This document shows positions 44,510-54,251 of a stretch of DNA of 64,000 nucleotides, in pieces. The stretch spans positions 4,092,001 through 4,156,000 of the forward strand of contig NZ_CP030840.1 in NCBI RefSeq assembly GCF_003330725.1, given 5' to 3'. The DNA is from Acidisarcina polymorpha. GTDB lineage: Bacteria > Acidobacteriota > Terriglobia > Terriglobales > Acidobacteriaceae. The stretch's first letter is position 1; every line of letters begins with the position of its first letter. The position numbers were made by a program, and so were the translations under genes. The notes under the pieces are model-generated. The model was not told where the DNA came from, searched no databases, and saw nothing but the letters and a program-made list of their open reading frames with translations.

Positions 44510-45070
44510 CTACTTGAGCGCCGCCTGAACTGCCGAAATCACTTCTGGTGAGTCAGGCGTGATGGCCGGCTCAAACCTTGCCACTGGATTGCCGTTCCGG
44601 TCGAAGAGGAACTTGGTGAAATTCCATTGGATTTCGCCGCCGAACTTTGGGTCGGACGACTTGTCGGTCAGGAACGCATAAAGGGGCGCTTTGTCCTCGC
44701 CCTTGACTGAAACCTTCGACATCATGGGAAAGCTGACGTTGTACTTATTGGTGCAGAATGTCTTGATCTCGGCGTCGGTTCCGGGTTCCTGGCTCATGAA
44801 GTTATTCGCCGGAATGCCGACGATGACCAAGCCCTGACCTTTGTACGTCTCATATAGCTTCTCAAGCGCGGCATACTGCGGAGTGTAGCCGCATTTACTC
44901 GCCACATTCACCAATAAGAGCGCCTTTCCGTGATAACTCGATAGACTTACCGGTTGATGGGTATCAATGGATTTTAAGGAGAAATCATAGACACTGCCCG
45001 CCGTTGCCGCCATCGCCACCCCTGCTACTGCCGTAAACAACATCCCCGCCAATTTTGCCAGCTTCCGCAT
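44510..45070 (-). CDS. exported glutathione peroxidase-family protein
   Basis: A 186-residue thiol peroxidase. It has a signal peptide (hydrophobic 7-22, cleavage near AMAATAG), then the GPX fold: VNVASKCGYTPQYAALEKLY with the peroxidatic Cys60, IPANNFMSQEPGTDAEIKTFC with the Gln and a probable resolving Cys, and QWNFTKFLFDRNG with catalytic Trp and Asn. Bacterial members normally use thioredoxin-like donors rather than glutathione. With the exported peroxiredoxin at 2.5 kb this suggests peroxide defence in the periplasm. Divergent from the AIM24-family gene. Confidence 0.9.
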   Translation of the reverse strand: MRKLAKLAGMLFTAVAGVAMAATAGSVYDFSLKSIDTHQPVSLSSYHGKALLLVNVASKCGYTPQYAALEKLYETYKGQGLVIVGIPANNFMSQEPGTDAEIKTFCTNKYNVSFPMMSKVSVKGEDKAPLYAFLTDKSSDPKFGGEIQWNFTKFLFDRNGNPVARFEPAITPDSPEVISAVQAALK

Positions 45071-45151
45071 TGATTCCTCCAGAGTTGCCTCAAATCATAA
45101 CTTAGCCGGGAACCGTAATTGTCTTAGGAGTGTAACTTCAGGTGTATTTTG

Positions 45152-45234
45152 GCTGGCAGGCGAATGGGAATCTCTGGGTACCGCATGGCCTGATTTCCAG
45201 CAGCGAGGACTGGGGTGCCTGGGCGCCTGCCAGC
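45152..45234 (+). ncRNA. candidate structured RNA element
   Basis: Perfect 11-nt complementary arms GCTGGCAGGCG (45152-45162) and CGCCTGCCAGC (45224-45234) enclose 61 nt. That interior can form a further GGGAAT/ATTTCC stem. It lies in the divergent region between the peroxidase and AIM24-family genes, 113 nt before the latter. It could be a leader structure or small RNA. No known family was recognised. Confidence 0.3.
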
Positions 45235-45347
45235 ATCCTGAATGAGAAGTAAAGTAGCTCGAGGGCAGCCGGGAGCGATATAGTCGTATCCAATTCGGCG
45301 GACCCATCTCCCGCGTCGTTCAACCTGATTTTGTAACAGGAGCGTCT

Positions 45348-46103
45348 ATGCAGAGCAATATCGTTGGCACCACGATGCCGGTGCTCGAGTTCATCCTCGA
45401 GCCCAATGAAGCCGTCATCTCCGAAGCTGGAGAGCTGTCCTGGATGGGTGCTTCCATCCAGATGACCACCCACACGCAGCTGGCGGGCGGCGGCGGTCTT
45501 TTCGGCGCCATTCGCAGGGTCGCCGGGGGAGGCAGCCTCTTCATGACGGAATACCGAGCCGTCGGCGCTGCCAGCGAACTGGCGTTCGCGACCAAGGTTC
45601 CGGGTCACATCCTTCCAGTGCCGGTGGGCAATGGCTATGAATACCTGATTCATCGCCACGGCTTCTTGTGCGGAACACCGCAAATCCAGCTGGGCGTCGG
45701 CTTCCAGCAATCTCTGGGCGCTGGCATCTTCGGGGGCGATGGATTTCTCCTGCAGCATGTGAGCGGCGTTGGAACCGCGTGGATTGAGCTGTCGGGCGAG
45801 GTCATCGTCAAGGACCTGCGTCCCGGTGAGACTCTGCGGGTCCACCCCGGTCACGTCGGCGCGTTTCAGACCAGCGTCTCTTTCCAGATTGCGCGCATTC
45901 CGGGTATTCGCAATATGATCTTCGGCGGAGATGGCATCTTCCTCGCGGCGCTGACCGGCCCGGGCAGGATCTGGCTCCAGTCGCTGCCGATCTCCCGTCT
46001 GGCTCACGCGCTCGCCGAGTATCTTCCCAATCGAAACGAGCAACGCGCGGAAGGCGGCGTTGTCGGCGGAATTGTCGGGTCGATCTTGGGCGGGATGAAG
46101 TAG
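45348..46103 (+). CDS. AIM24/TIGR00266-family protein
   Basis: A 251-residue beta-rich protein of the AIM24 (TIGR00266) family. Typical segments are MPVLEFILEPNEAVISEAGE, GGLFGAIRRVAGGGSLFMTEY, VPGHILPVP, GTAWIELSGEVIVKDLRPGE and the C-terminal GPGRIWLQSLPISRLA. A Gly-rich tail ends the protein (VVGGIVGSILGGMK). The family folds as a double-stranded beta-helix trimer; the mitochondrial member is needed for inner-membrane organisation, and bacterial roles are unknown. AGGAG lies before the ATG. The gene stands alone. Confidence 0.88.
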   Translation: MQSNIVGTTMPVLEFILEPNEAVISEAGELSWMGASIQMTTHTQLAGGGGLFGAIRRVAGGGSLFMTEYRAVGAASELAFATKVPGHILPVPVGNGYEYLIHRHGFLCGTPQIQLGVGFQQSLGAGIFGGDGFLLQHVSGVGTAWIELSGEVIVKDLRPGETLRVHPGHVGAFQTSVSFQIARIPGIRNMIFGGDGIFLAALTGPGRIWLQSLPISRLAHALAEYLPNRNEQRAEGGVVGGIVGSILGGMK

Positions 46104-46144
46104 GAGAACTCCACACCGGCCGAATCGTGCTACTAGGGACACTG

Positions 46145-46175
46145 TCTTGCCGAACCGTTGGACAGGCCGGCAAGA
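46145..46175 (+). other. hairpin after the AIM24-family gene
   Basis: TCTTGCCG (46145-46152) pairs perfectly with CGGCAAGA (46168-46175) around a 15-base loop. No T-run follows. It may be a weak or Rho-assisted transcript end. Confidence 0.35.
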
Positions 46176-46375
46176 ACAAATTGCTTGCCCGGTTATAGAT
46201 TCTTCCCGCAACTCCCGCTTTCCGGATTGACTTTCGCAGGGAACCGTCGCATCGTTGATGTGCTTCAACAACCGCGTTCGCGAGCGGATCCACTGGGAAC
46301 AGTTCGTCCAACCGCCAACCAGAGAGGCGAGCTCGCCGCCTGAAGCCGCCTGCCTCCCGCCATTAGGAGCACACC

Positions 46376-49300
46376 GTGAAAACTTTGACTTCCTGCGCAG
46401 CCGCGCTGCTGGCTCTCGGCCAGTTCGCCGCCTCTGCGCAGATTTCCTCTTCTTCTGCCTTCGCCTCTCAACCAACCCAGAATTCCAAACCCTCCGCCCT
46501 GAACCCGGCGGTGACGGCAAACTTCGCCAAGCTGCCGCTCAGTTTTGAAGCGAACCAGGGCCAGACCGACAGCCAGGTACGCTTCGTATCCCGCGGCCAG
46601 GGCTACTCACTTTTTCTGACCAACCGCGAAGCCGTGCTGGCGCTGCACAAGAACGAGCCGCAGCCGGTCCATGGACGCGACGGCAAGCCAGCGCTCTCGG
46701 CGAAGGCCGGAAAGACCGCCGTGGTCCGGATGGAGTTGGACGGCGCTTCGGATGGATTACGCGTCGTCGGCGAAGAGCCGCTTCCCGGCAAGTCGAACTA
46801 CTTCATCGGCAGCGATTCGTCGAAGTGGCATACCAACGTGCCGACCTACTCCAGGGTGAAATACACGGGGGTGTATCCCGGAATCGATCTTGTTTACTAC
46901 GGCAACCAGCAGCAGCTGGAATACGACTTCGTCGTCGCGCCGAACGCCGATCCGAAGCAGGCGCGGCTGCATTTCGCCGGAGCCGACAAGCTGAAGTTGA
47001 ACCACGACGGCGACCTGGAGATCATCGCCAAGGAGGGCGAGATCGCCTTCCACAAACCGGTCGTCTACCAGATGAAGGACGGGCAGCGACAGCCGGTTAT
47101 CGGCAGCTTCAGGCTTTTGGCGAAGAATACGGTTGGATTCGAGCTAGGCAGCTACGACCGTAGCCGGGAGTTGGTGGTGGATCCGGTTTTGGCCTATTCG
47201 ACTTACCTGGGTGGGACACAGGCCGAATATGCGGAGGCTCTTGCCGTGGATCAGGATGCGAATGTTTACGTTACCGGGGAAAACTACTCGACGGATTTTC
47301 CCCTCACGAAACACCCTCTGGAGAAAACCTCGACTGCCGTATATCTGACCAAGCTCAACCAGACCGGCACCGCCCTTGACTACTCCACTTACTTCGTCTC
47401 CGACGTCTACAATACCGTCTCGCCTACCGGCCTTGCGGTCGATGCTGCCGGGGATGCCTATTTGACCGGAGCGACCGGGGATGGATTTCCAACCACCAGC
47501 GGAGCCTTCCAAACCGCTTATAAACGAACCGACGGGAATGACACCGGATTTGTAGCCAAAGTCAACTCCACCGGTTCGGCGTTGGTCTACTCCACGTATC
47601 TCGGCGGAAGCGGGGGACACATTAAGTACGAAAACGGATACTGCCAGGCGATTGCGGTTGATGCCGAGGGAAATGCTTATGTGACCGGCTACACCGACTC
47701 CGCCGACTTTCCGGTGACCAAGGGCGCTTATCAAACCACCAAGAAAAGCGAACTCTCCGCATTTGTAACCAAGCTGAATCCAGAGGGCACAGGACTTGTC
47801 TATTCAACCTTTCTGGGCGGAACCTCTGTCGCTCCCCTCGGAGAGATTCCAGAGGACGACGGCTATGCCATCGTATTGAACTCAGCCGGAGAAGCTTACG
47901 TTGGGGGCTCGACTGTATTCACAGACTTCCCGACGACGGCTAATGCCTTTCAGACCGTCAAACCGTCGCCGGGCTCATCCGGAAGCAGCGGTTTTGTCAC
48001 AAAACTCAATGCCGCCGGTTCTGGACTGGTCTTCTCGACCTTCCTGGGGGGAAGTAATCCGGTCGGAACTCAGAACTTCGGTCAACCCGGAGACTTCGTC
48101 GTCGGCGTCGCAGTCGACCCCCAGGGAAATGTGTTTGCCGTCGGCGAAGCCTCCTCTACAGATTTTCCGGTGACCAGCAATGCCATTCAAAGCACTGCCG
48201 AGAGCACACTCGACGGATTTGTCACCAAGCTGGATCCGACTGGGTCCGCCTTGGTCTACTCTACTTATTTGGGTGGCACTAGTTTTACAGATGGAGGTCT
48301 CCCTTTACCAGGCGCAGTGGTTGCGGGAGTGGCAGTGAATAAGCAAGGAGATGCTTTTGTCACCGGGCATACTATCGCAACGAACTTCCCAGTAACAAGC
48401 GGGGCCATCCAGCGGCATAACCTTGCGGCCAGCAAGAAGAGTACCAACGCCTTCCTGACTGAATTCGATCCAGGCGGCTCGCTTCTTTATTCCACATATT
48501 TTGGGGGAAACGGGAAGGTTCCAGGGTATTCAGATGCGTATGACGGTGGTGACAAAGCAATTGCTGTCGCCCTCGACTCTTTAGGAAACGCGTATATCGC
48601 GGGTACGACGATTTCAAGTGATTTCCCGGTAACACCCGGCGCGTTTCAGACGCAATATCAGACGTCTATCGATTCTGACGGTATACATACCACCTTCGTG
48701 GCCAAGTTCGCCTTTCACAAACCAACCAGCACCACCTTGGTAGGCAGCAGCAACCCAGCGGTCCTTGGAACCACCGTAAAGTTCACCGCCACGGCGACTC
48801 TTGTGTATGGTGGAACCCCGGTCGGCGATGTCAGCTTCAGCGTCGACGGCCCTGTCGTGGCCCATATACCGGTCGATGCCTCCGGGCAAGCCGTCTTCTC
48901 GACGAGCACACTGTCTGCCGGGCAACACACGATTACTGCGCGCTTCCCCGAAGATACCGACAGTTACTCGAGCAGTAGCGCTACTTTAGTTGAGACCATC
49001 ACCGGAGGGCAGGTAGCCACACCATTCTTCCCCAGACTCGGAGGAACTTATCATTCCGGAGACAAGTTCGCTATCGAGGATTCAACGCCGGGCGCGACTA
49101 TCTACTACACAGTCGACGGAACGACGCCAACCGCAGCCTCTACGCGGTACACCAGCCCGATCCTCATTTCCACCACTACGACGATTAAAGCGATCGCCGT
49201 TGTGAGCGGGGACACCAACAGCGCGGTGGCCACGGCGACTTACACAATCGTGCCTGCCGCAGTCACAACCACAACCTCGCTGACTTCCTCCACGAATCCC

Positions 49301-49546
49301 TCAACCCTGGGCGACGCGGTGACGTTCACAGCGACCGTAACCGCCGCTTCCGGGCCGACTCCCACGGGCGCGGTCACCTTCAAGAACGACAGTGTGGTGC
49401 TTGGAACCGTCCCGCTGACCGGCGGCAAGGCGTCGATCAGGACCTCCAACCTTACCGTTGGCGGCAATACATTCGCCGCCATCTACACCGGCAACGCGAC
49501 CGACGCGGCCAGTGCAGCCACCATCACTCAGGAGGTTGCCCAATAA
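46376..49546 (+). CDS. secreted SBBP-repeat beta-propeller protein with Ig-like and chitobiase-type domains
   Basis: A 1056-residue secreted protein. After a signal peptide (SCAAALLALGQFAASAQ) comes the conserved N-terminal region of SBBP proteins (LPLSFEANQGQTDSQVRFVS, residues about 60-270). At least seven SBBP repeats follow, each opening with a variant of LVYSTYLGG and carrying YVTG...DFPVT (about 270-770). Next are a bacterial Ig-like domain (about 780-875), a chitobiase-type C-terminal beta domain (YYTVDGTTPTAASTRYTSP) and a second Ig-like domain. The family is abundant in acidobacteria and presumed to be a surface or binding protein. The GTG start follows TAGGAG. It ends soon after EVAQ without a sorting domain. 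Confidence 0.88.
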   Translation: MKTLTSCAAALLALGQFAASAQISSSSAFASQPTQNSKPSALNPAVTANFAKLPLSFEANQGQTDSQVRFVSRGQGYSLFLTNREAVLALHKNEPQPVHGRDGKPALSAKAGKTAVVRMELDGASDGLRVVGEEPLPGKSNYFIGSDSSKWHTNVPTYSRVKYTGVYPGIDLVYYGNQQQLEYDFVVAPNADPKQARLHFAGADKLKLNHDGDLEIIAKEGEIAFHKPVVYQMKDGQRQPVIGSFRLLAKNTVGFELGSYDRSRELVVDPVLAYSTYLGGTQAEYAEALAVDQDANVYVTGENYSTDFPLTKHPLEKTSTAVYLTKLNQTGTALDYSTYFVSDVYNTVSPTGLAVDAAGDAYLTGATGDGFPTTSGAFQTAYKRTDGNDTGFVAKVNSTGSALVYSTYLGGSGGHIKYENGYCQAIAVDAEGNAYVTGYTDSADFPVTKGAYQTTKKSELSAFVTKLNPEGTGLVYSTFLGGTSVAPLGEIPEDDGYAIVLNSAGEAYVGGSTVFTDFPTTANAFQTVKPSPGSSGSSGFVTKLNAAGSGLVFSTFLGGSNPVGTQNFGQPGDFVVGVAVDPQGNVFAVGEASSTDFPVTSNAIQSTAESTLDGFVTKLDPTGSALVYSTYLGGTSFTDGGLPLPGAVVAGVAVNKQGDAFVTGHTIATNFPVTSGAIQRHNLAASKKSTNAFLTEFDPGGSLLYSTYFGGNGKVPGYSDAYDGGDKAIAVALDSLGNAYIAGTTISSDFPVTPGAFQTQYQTSIDSDGIHTTFVAKFAFHKPTSTTLVGSSNPAVLGTTVKFTATATLVYGGTPVGDVSFSVDGPVVAHIPVDASGQAVFSTSTLSAGQHTITARFPEDTDSYSSSSATLVETITGGQVATPFFPRLGGTYHSGDKFAIEDSTPGATIYYTVDGTTPTAASTRYTSPILISTTTTIKAIAVVSGDTNSAVATATYTIVPAAVTTTTSLTSSTNPSTLGDAVTFTATVTAASGPTPTGAVTFKNDSVVLGTVPLTGGKASIRTSNLTVGGNTFAAIYTGNATDAASAATITQEVAQ

Positions 49547-49570
49547 CCGCGTTTCACGACAACGACGAAT

Positions 49571-49611
49571 GACTACGGCCAGAGCAGATAGAACGATCTC
49601 TGGCCATAGTC
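49571..49611 (+). terminator. hairpin after the SBBP gene
   Basis: Fourteen-base arms (49571-49584 and 49598-49611) pair with one mismatch around 13 bases, 25 bp after the stop. There is no T-run, so termination is likely but not certain. Confidence 0.5.
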
Positions 49612-49750
49612 AGAACTGCGTGGGAGGTGCCCGCCAAGCGCTTCGCCGTCGGCAAGCAACACGCGTTCGTAATCTTAATCTGGAAGTCCGCATACCACAT
49701 GTGCGCGTCCCACCGCCCCAGAAGGGCCGAAAACGGGTGTTCGGCTAGTT

Positions 49751-49778
49751 CGTGGACACTACTCCGTGGACACTACTC
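49751..49778 (+). repeat. 14-bp exact tandem duplication
   Basis: CGTGGACACTACTC occurs twice in direct tandem (49751-49764 and 49765-49778), 15 bp before the GT2 start. It could be a polymerase-slippage product or paired regulator sites. Confidence 0.7.
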
Positions 49779-49793
49779 TAGGATAACGGCAGC

Positions 49794-50630
49794 ATGATCT
49801 CTGTCGTGATCTTGACGCGGAATGAACAACTTGACCTCCCCGGCTGTCTCGCTTCGGTCGCCTGGTCGGACGATGTTCATGTCTTTGATTCTTATTCGAC
49901 TGACAACACCATCGAGATTGCCCGGGCCGCTGGAGCCACGGTCCACCAGCGGGTCTTCGACAACTACGCGGCTCATCGCAACGCTTCGCTGCAACTTACC
50001 TTTACCTATCCTTGGCTCTTGATTCTCGATGCGGATGAGCGGCCGACGCCTGAACTCTGTTTGGAGATGCAAGCGGCGGTCCGGAGGGCTTCAACGGACA
50101 TTGGCGGCTTTCGTATTCGCCGGCGGGACTTTCTCTTCAACACATGGTTGGAACACGCGCAGATTTCACCGTTCTATATCCGTCTGGTTCGCCCGGAGCG
50201 ATCGCGCTACACGCGAGCCGTTAACGAAGTCATCGAAGTGACGGGCAAAGTCGGGGAACTCAGTCAGCCACTCGATCATTTTCCCTTTTCAAAAGGAATG
50301 GCGCATTGGATCGCCAAACACAACACCTATTCGACCATGGAGGCGGAGCTGATCGCGAGCGAACAGAGCTTGCAGAACTCGTCGCTGACTCCGTCATGGA
50401 AAACCGCTCTCCTAGACCCGGATTTTCATACTCGCCGGCGGCACCAGAAGGCGCTTTTTTATCGAATGCCCGGGAGGCCGCTGCTCAAGTGGCTATACAT
50501 GGTGGCCGTAAGGCGGAGCTTTCTGGATGGCTGGCCCGGTTTGACCTACGCCACGCTCCAAGCGATCTATGAGTATTTCATTGTGTTGAAGACGCGAGAG
50601 CTACTACGCCATTCGGCTAGGAATCAATAG
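49794..50630 (+). CDS. family 2 glycosyltransferase (WaaE/KdtX-like)
   Basis: A 278-residue inverting GT-A glycosyltransferase. ISVVILTRNEQLDLPGCL begins the Rossmann-like domain. WSDDVHVFDSYSTDNT follows, and the DxD-type metal and donor site is LLILDADERPTP. The C-terminal region matches the WaaE/KdtX-like group that adds glucose to the LPS inner core: GFRIRRRDFLFNTWL, MPGRPLLKWLYM and FLDGWPGLTYATLQAIYEYF. Transfer to LPS or a surface polysaccharide is therefore likely. The gene converges with the TonB-receptor gene and their ends overlap by 7 bp. Confidence 0.88.
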   Translation: MISVVILTRNEQLDLPGCLASVAWSDDVHVFDSYSTDNTIEIARAAGATVHQRVFDNYAAHRNASLQLTFTYPWLLILDADERPTPELCLEMQAAVRRASTDIGGFRIRRRDFLFNTWLEHAQISPFYIRLVRPERSRYTRAVNEVIEVTGKVGELSQPLDHFPFSKGMAHWIAKHNTYSTMEAELIASEQSLQNSSLTPSWKTALLDPDFHTRRRHQKALFYRMPGRPLLKWLYMVAVRRSFLDGWPGLTYATLQAIYEYFIVLKTRELLRHSARNQ

Positions 50631-53600
50631 AGCAGCTTCAACGAGAACTGAATCTGTCGCGACGTTCCCGCCGTTTTGCTGATCTCACCAAATCCGGAGC
50701 CACGAATCGTATTCGCCGACAAGCCCATATCGACGATGTTGAAGAGATTGAAGAACTCCGAGCGGAACTCTACGTCGAAAAGTTCGCCGCCCTTGGCGCG
50801 TGTCCCGACCGGCGTGTCTTTGATCAACGAGAAGTCGAAGTCGTAGTAGGCCGGACCACGAAAGGTATTTCTGCCCAACGAGCCGAAGACGCCCTGGTTC
50901 GGCCCGGTACCTCCTGGTACGCCGATAGGTATAGAAAAGAACGACGCATTGTTCGCGCCCTCTCCGAAATAGTCCTCACGGACCTTTCTCGCCGTCGACA
51001 GATGCGGCGTTGCGATCTGATCGGGTCGATCGACGCCATTCGATCCCGCCGCGGTTTGTTGCACCCCGGAGTAGATGGTGAAGGGAAGTCCGCTACTGAT
51101 CGTCGAGATACTGAGCAGCGTCCAACCGGCGGTCACTCTCCTGCTGACCGGCTGCAAAAGCTGGGCTTTCTCGAGCTGAAGGTCCTGGGCAAGACTCATG
51201 GTGAAGCCATGTTTCACGTCGAAGCTTGATGGCCCTTTCTCCGGACGATAATCGAAAGGATTTTGCGGAAAGGGAACGGTGACCGCGCCGGTATTGCCGG
51301 TGCCGCCGATCACCGCGCTGGTATCGTCGAGCGACTTCGACCATGTGTAGCTGACCTGAACGCCCGGGCCGCCATGGGGCACGGTGCCCGAGAGCGATGC
51401 CTGCAATGCGTGATAGCTCGAATGCGAGTTTGCGATCACCAAAGTCTCCGTACCGAAGCCGCCAATCACATTCCCGGCATTGTCGAACTTGGTGTAAGGC
51501 GCAAACCCAGGGCCCGCGCCAGAGTAGCCATTCGGATAACTATAGCGGGGGAGCCTCACCGAAGCGGTCCCCACGTAGGCTGCATCCGCGGTCAGCTTGC
51601 CAAACTGCCGCTCCGCGCCAAGCGTCCACGTCTGCAGATAGGCATTGCCGAAGTTGCGGTCGACGCCGGCCAGAGTCAATGGAGTGACGTTCGTACCCGG
51701 CGAGAGCGCGGCCAGGTCCCGCTGATAGCGATCAATATCGAGCACCGTGTTCGCAGGAACTGTCTTAGTGTTTCCGCTCGCAAAAACGTCCTGGCCACTC
51801 GGCGTGTAGAACGTGGGAAGCTGCGCTGAATTGATTTGAAAACCATAAGCAACCGCCGCAGCGGGCGCGGCGACAATGCGGGGATAAATGACGAAAGGTA
51901 CCGCTCCAGTTAACGCGTTATCTTGCCATATATTGGGCGGAATTGTCGTAATTCCGCCGCCCGCGTGGAGGTGCAGCGTGTCGTGAACTCGCCAATCTAC
52001 TTGGACCCGTGGACCAACGCCGCTCCAGTCGAAGCGATAGCCGGGTTGCGGGTTGTCGACGAACTCCTGCTGGCCGCCGTTCATCAGGAAGCCGGCAGTA
52101 CGGTGGGCGCGTTCCGTGATCGGCGAGTACACCTCGTAGCGGATACCATAGTCGAGCACGAAGCGGTCGGAGATCTTCCAGTTGTCCTGAATGTAGAGCG
52201 CGCCCGCGTTGCGAGAGATTGCGGCGGGACCGATATGGCTGCCGCCGGAGGCATAAGGCGCGGCCACGGCAGTCGTGTAGACAAAGGCGCTCCCCGTCAA
52301 GAACGCGCTTAGCGTGTCCGGCAACGGATCACCCACATGGACGTCGTGAGTGCCGCTTTGAGAGGGGATATTCGCTGTGGCGTAAGCCGTGCCTCCGCCA
52401 AAATCGTATTCGCCATTAGGGCTGATGCCGAAGTAAGTTGTGTCTCGATTGAGCCTCACCTCGCCGCCCGCCTTGATGGTGTGCCGCGCCGTCGTCCACG
52501 TGAAGCTCTGGCGCGCCATGATGAGATTTCCGTAGGAGGACATCACCGACCCTCCTGCCGTATTGAATCCCTCGAAGAGACCGTCGTTAAACTTGACCGC
52601 CGGATCGACATGGTTGGTCGTCGGAAATTGTGGCGTGGTGCGAGTGACGCTGATCGAGCTTTCGAAGGCAAAGCGAGGCGAAACCGTACGGGTGTACGTG
52701 ACGATGCCGTTGCGCTGATGGTCGACATAGATGATGCCGAAGGTGGGGTCGATCGCGGTCTGGTCGGGATTCGTAGTTGGCCCGAAGAGATTATTGAAGG
52801 TGAATCGACCCATCAGCTGCGACTTGTCGGAGAGTCGCTGATCCAGCCGGATCGAAAACTGATTGGCGTCAGTGACGACTTTAGACGAAGCCGCGTAGGT
52901 ATTCGCGCCATAAGGCCCGGTGGGGTTATTGGGCAGCGGATACCGGCTCAGGATGGGCGCTATCAAAGGGTTTGGTGTCGCGAACAGCACATCTCCCGGA
53001 TAGGCGGTTGTATCCAGGCCGGCGCGTTCCTGCGGGGTTGGAACGGGCAGCACCTGGGTCGTTCCAAGCACTTGGCGAAATCCCTGGTATTGACCGAAGT
53101 AGAACGTCTTCCCGCGGCCGTCGTAGATATGCGGAATGACAACCGGGCCGCCGTTGGTCAATCCAAATTCATTACGCCGGAACGGCGGGATTCTTCCCGG
53201 ATCGGCGATGGTCGGATGGTCGAAGTAGTTGCGTGCGTCGAGCGAGGAATTTCTGATGAATTCAAAGATCGATCCATGGAAGCCGCTGGTCCCCGATCGG
53301 GTAATGACGTTCGTAAATCCGGCCGCCCCACGACCGATCTCTGCCGGCATCCAGCCGGAGCTCGACCGGATCTCTTCGACTGCATCGACGTTGAAGTTGC
53401 TGAAGGCCGCGCCCCCCATCTCCGGATCGCTGGTGTCTGCGCCGTCCATCGCGAAGGTGGCTTCGACGCCGCGTTGCCCATTGATGGCGAACTGCTGGGT
53501 GAAGTTGGTGGCGCCGTTCGCATCCGTCATGGTGCCAGCCGCGAGCAGCAGCAATTGGCTGAAGTCGCGCTTATTCAGCGGTATCGCGCTTACCGTCTCA

Positions 53601-53983
53601 CTCGAAAGCTGTTCCCCGCCCGTGCCCGCTTTGGCGGCTTCAAAGGTAACCGCCACCGTGCCTTGATTCGATAGGCTGACGATTGCCGGGGGCAATTCCG
53701 TGGCCAAGGCCAGGGAGCTGGGGTAGCTATGGCTCACCTGGTCGATGACCACGGCAAGTTGATAGTCGCCGGGCGGCAGCGCAGGGAATTCAAAGGCCCC
53801 GTCTGCGTTCGTGTTGGCCACCAACTCGCCATGACCACCGGTTAGATGGATGGCTGCAGCCTTGATTGGGGTTCCACCCGTGGTGCGGAGCACGCCCTTC
53901 CAGGAGCGGGTTGAGAGTTGTTGGCCGTATAGGACAGAAGAGACAACGAGGAGGTAGACAAGAAGTTGGGCCGGCTTTCGCAT
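50624..53983 (-). CDS. TonB-dependent receptor with carboxypeptidase-regulatory-like N-terminus (Oar-like)
   Basis: A 1119-residue outer-membrane protein. After a signal peptide (QLLVYLLVVSSVLYGQQ) a carboxypeptidase-regulatory-like beta-sandwich spans about 25-105 (SWKGVLRTTGGTPIKAAAI, GAFEFPALPPGDYQL). A plug-like domain (about 125-250) contains FAINGQRGVEATFAMDGAD. The rest is a large beta-barrel ending in the aromatic FSLKLLY. This architecture is greatly expanded in Terriglobia and is thought to import glycans or other large nutrients. The ATG at 53983 has no Shine-Dalgarno and lies 8 nt after TATAAT, suggesting a leaderless message. A TTG at 53992 would lie inside that box. Confidence 0.9.
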   Translation of the reverse strand: MRKPAQLLVYLLVVSSVLYGQQLSTRSWKGVLRTTGGTPIKAAAIHLTGGHGELVANTNADGAFEFPALPPGDYQLAVVIDQVSHSYPSSLALATELPPAIVSLSNQGTVAVTFEAAKAGTGGEQLSSETVSAIPLNKRDFSQLLLLAAGTMTDANGATNFTQQFAINGQRGVEATFAMDGADTSDPEMGGAAFSNFNVDAVEEIRSSSGWMPAEIGRGAAGFTNVITRSGTSGFHGSIFEFIRNSSLDARNYFDHPTIADPGRIPPFRRNEFGLTNGGPVVIPHIYDGRGKTFYFGQYQGFRQVLGTTQVLPVPTPQERAGLDTTAYPGDVLFATPNPLIAPILSRYPLPNNPTGPYGANTYAASSKVVTDANQFSIRLDQRLSDKSQLMGRFTFNNLFGPTTNPDQTAIDPTFGIIYVDHQRNGIVTYTRTVSPRFAFESSISVTRTTPQFPTTNHVDPAVKFNDGLFEGFNTAGGSVMSSYGNLIMARQSFTWTTARHTIKAGGEVRLNRDTTYFGISPNGEYDFGGGTAYATANIPSQSGTHDVHVGDPLPDTLSAFLTGSAFVYTTAVAAPYASGGSHIGPAAISRNAGALYIQDNWKISDRFVLDYGIRYEVYSPITERAHRTAGFLMNGGQQEFVDNPQPGYRFDWSGVGPRVQVDWRVHDTLHLHAGGGITTIPPNIWQDNALTGAVPFVIYPRIVAAPAAAVAYGFQINSAQLPTFYTPSGQDVFASGNTKTVPANTVLDIDRYQRDLAALSPGTNVTPLTLAGVDRNFGNAYLQTWTLGAERQFGKLTADAAYVGTASVRLPRYSYPNGYSGAGPGFAPYTKFDNAGNVIGGFGTETLVIANSHSSYHALQASLSGTVPHGGPGVQVSYTWSKSLDDTSAVIGGTGNTGAVTVPFPQNPFDYRPEKGPSSFDVKHGFTMSLAQDLQLEKAQLLQPVSRRVTAGWTLLSISTISSGLPFTIYSGVQQTAAGSNGVDRPDQIATPHLSTARKVREDYFGEGANNASFFSIPIGVPGGTGPNQGVFGSLGRNTFRGPAYYDFDFSLIKDTPVGTRAKGGELFDVEFRSEFFNLFNIVDMGLSANTIRGSGFGEISKTAGTSRQIQFSLKLLY

Positions 53984-53991
53984 CAGGCGCA

Positions 53992-53997
53992 ATTATA
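53992..53997 (-). promoter_or_regulatory. TATAAT box giving a leaderless TonB-receptor transcript
   Basis: On the minus strand TATAAT is followed by eight bases and then the ATG at 53983. A weak -35-like CTTCAC lies 17 bp upstream. Transcription would start on or next to the initiation codon. Confidence 0.5.
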
Positions 53998-54251
53998 TTG
54001 ATCTGGAACGTTCGGTGAAGCGTGAAATCCAATCCGGCAACAGAGGGAATCCGCCTCTTATACCTTTCGGGGAAAGCGCCATGCTGAGTCTCGCTCACCC
54101 GACCCGGAGACGCGCAGGCACGATCCAGCTCTCTCCGATATGGGTGATGGACTTAGGGATTTCGAGATGAAGCTTGAGTTTCGTGCTGTCTTCGCAGCCA
54201 ACCTTGGCGAGGCCGGGTGCAACCTACCAGAGCAGTTTCTTGGAGGGTCCC

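Noticed and set aside
45138-46520. 460-codon minus-strand frame
   Set aside because: Opposite the AIM24-family gene and the start of the SBBP gene, both of which have clear family motifs.
52337-53674. 445-codon plus-strand frame opposite the TonB receptor
   Set aside because: Antisense shadow; no recognisable domain or start signal.
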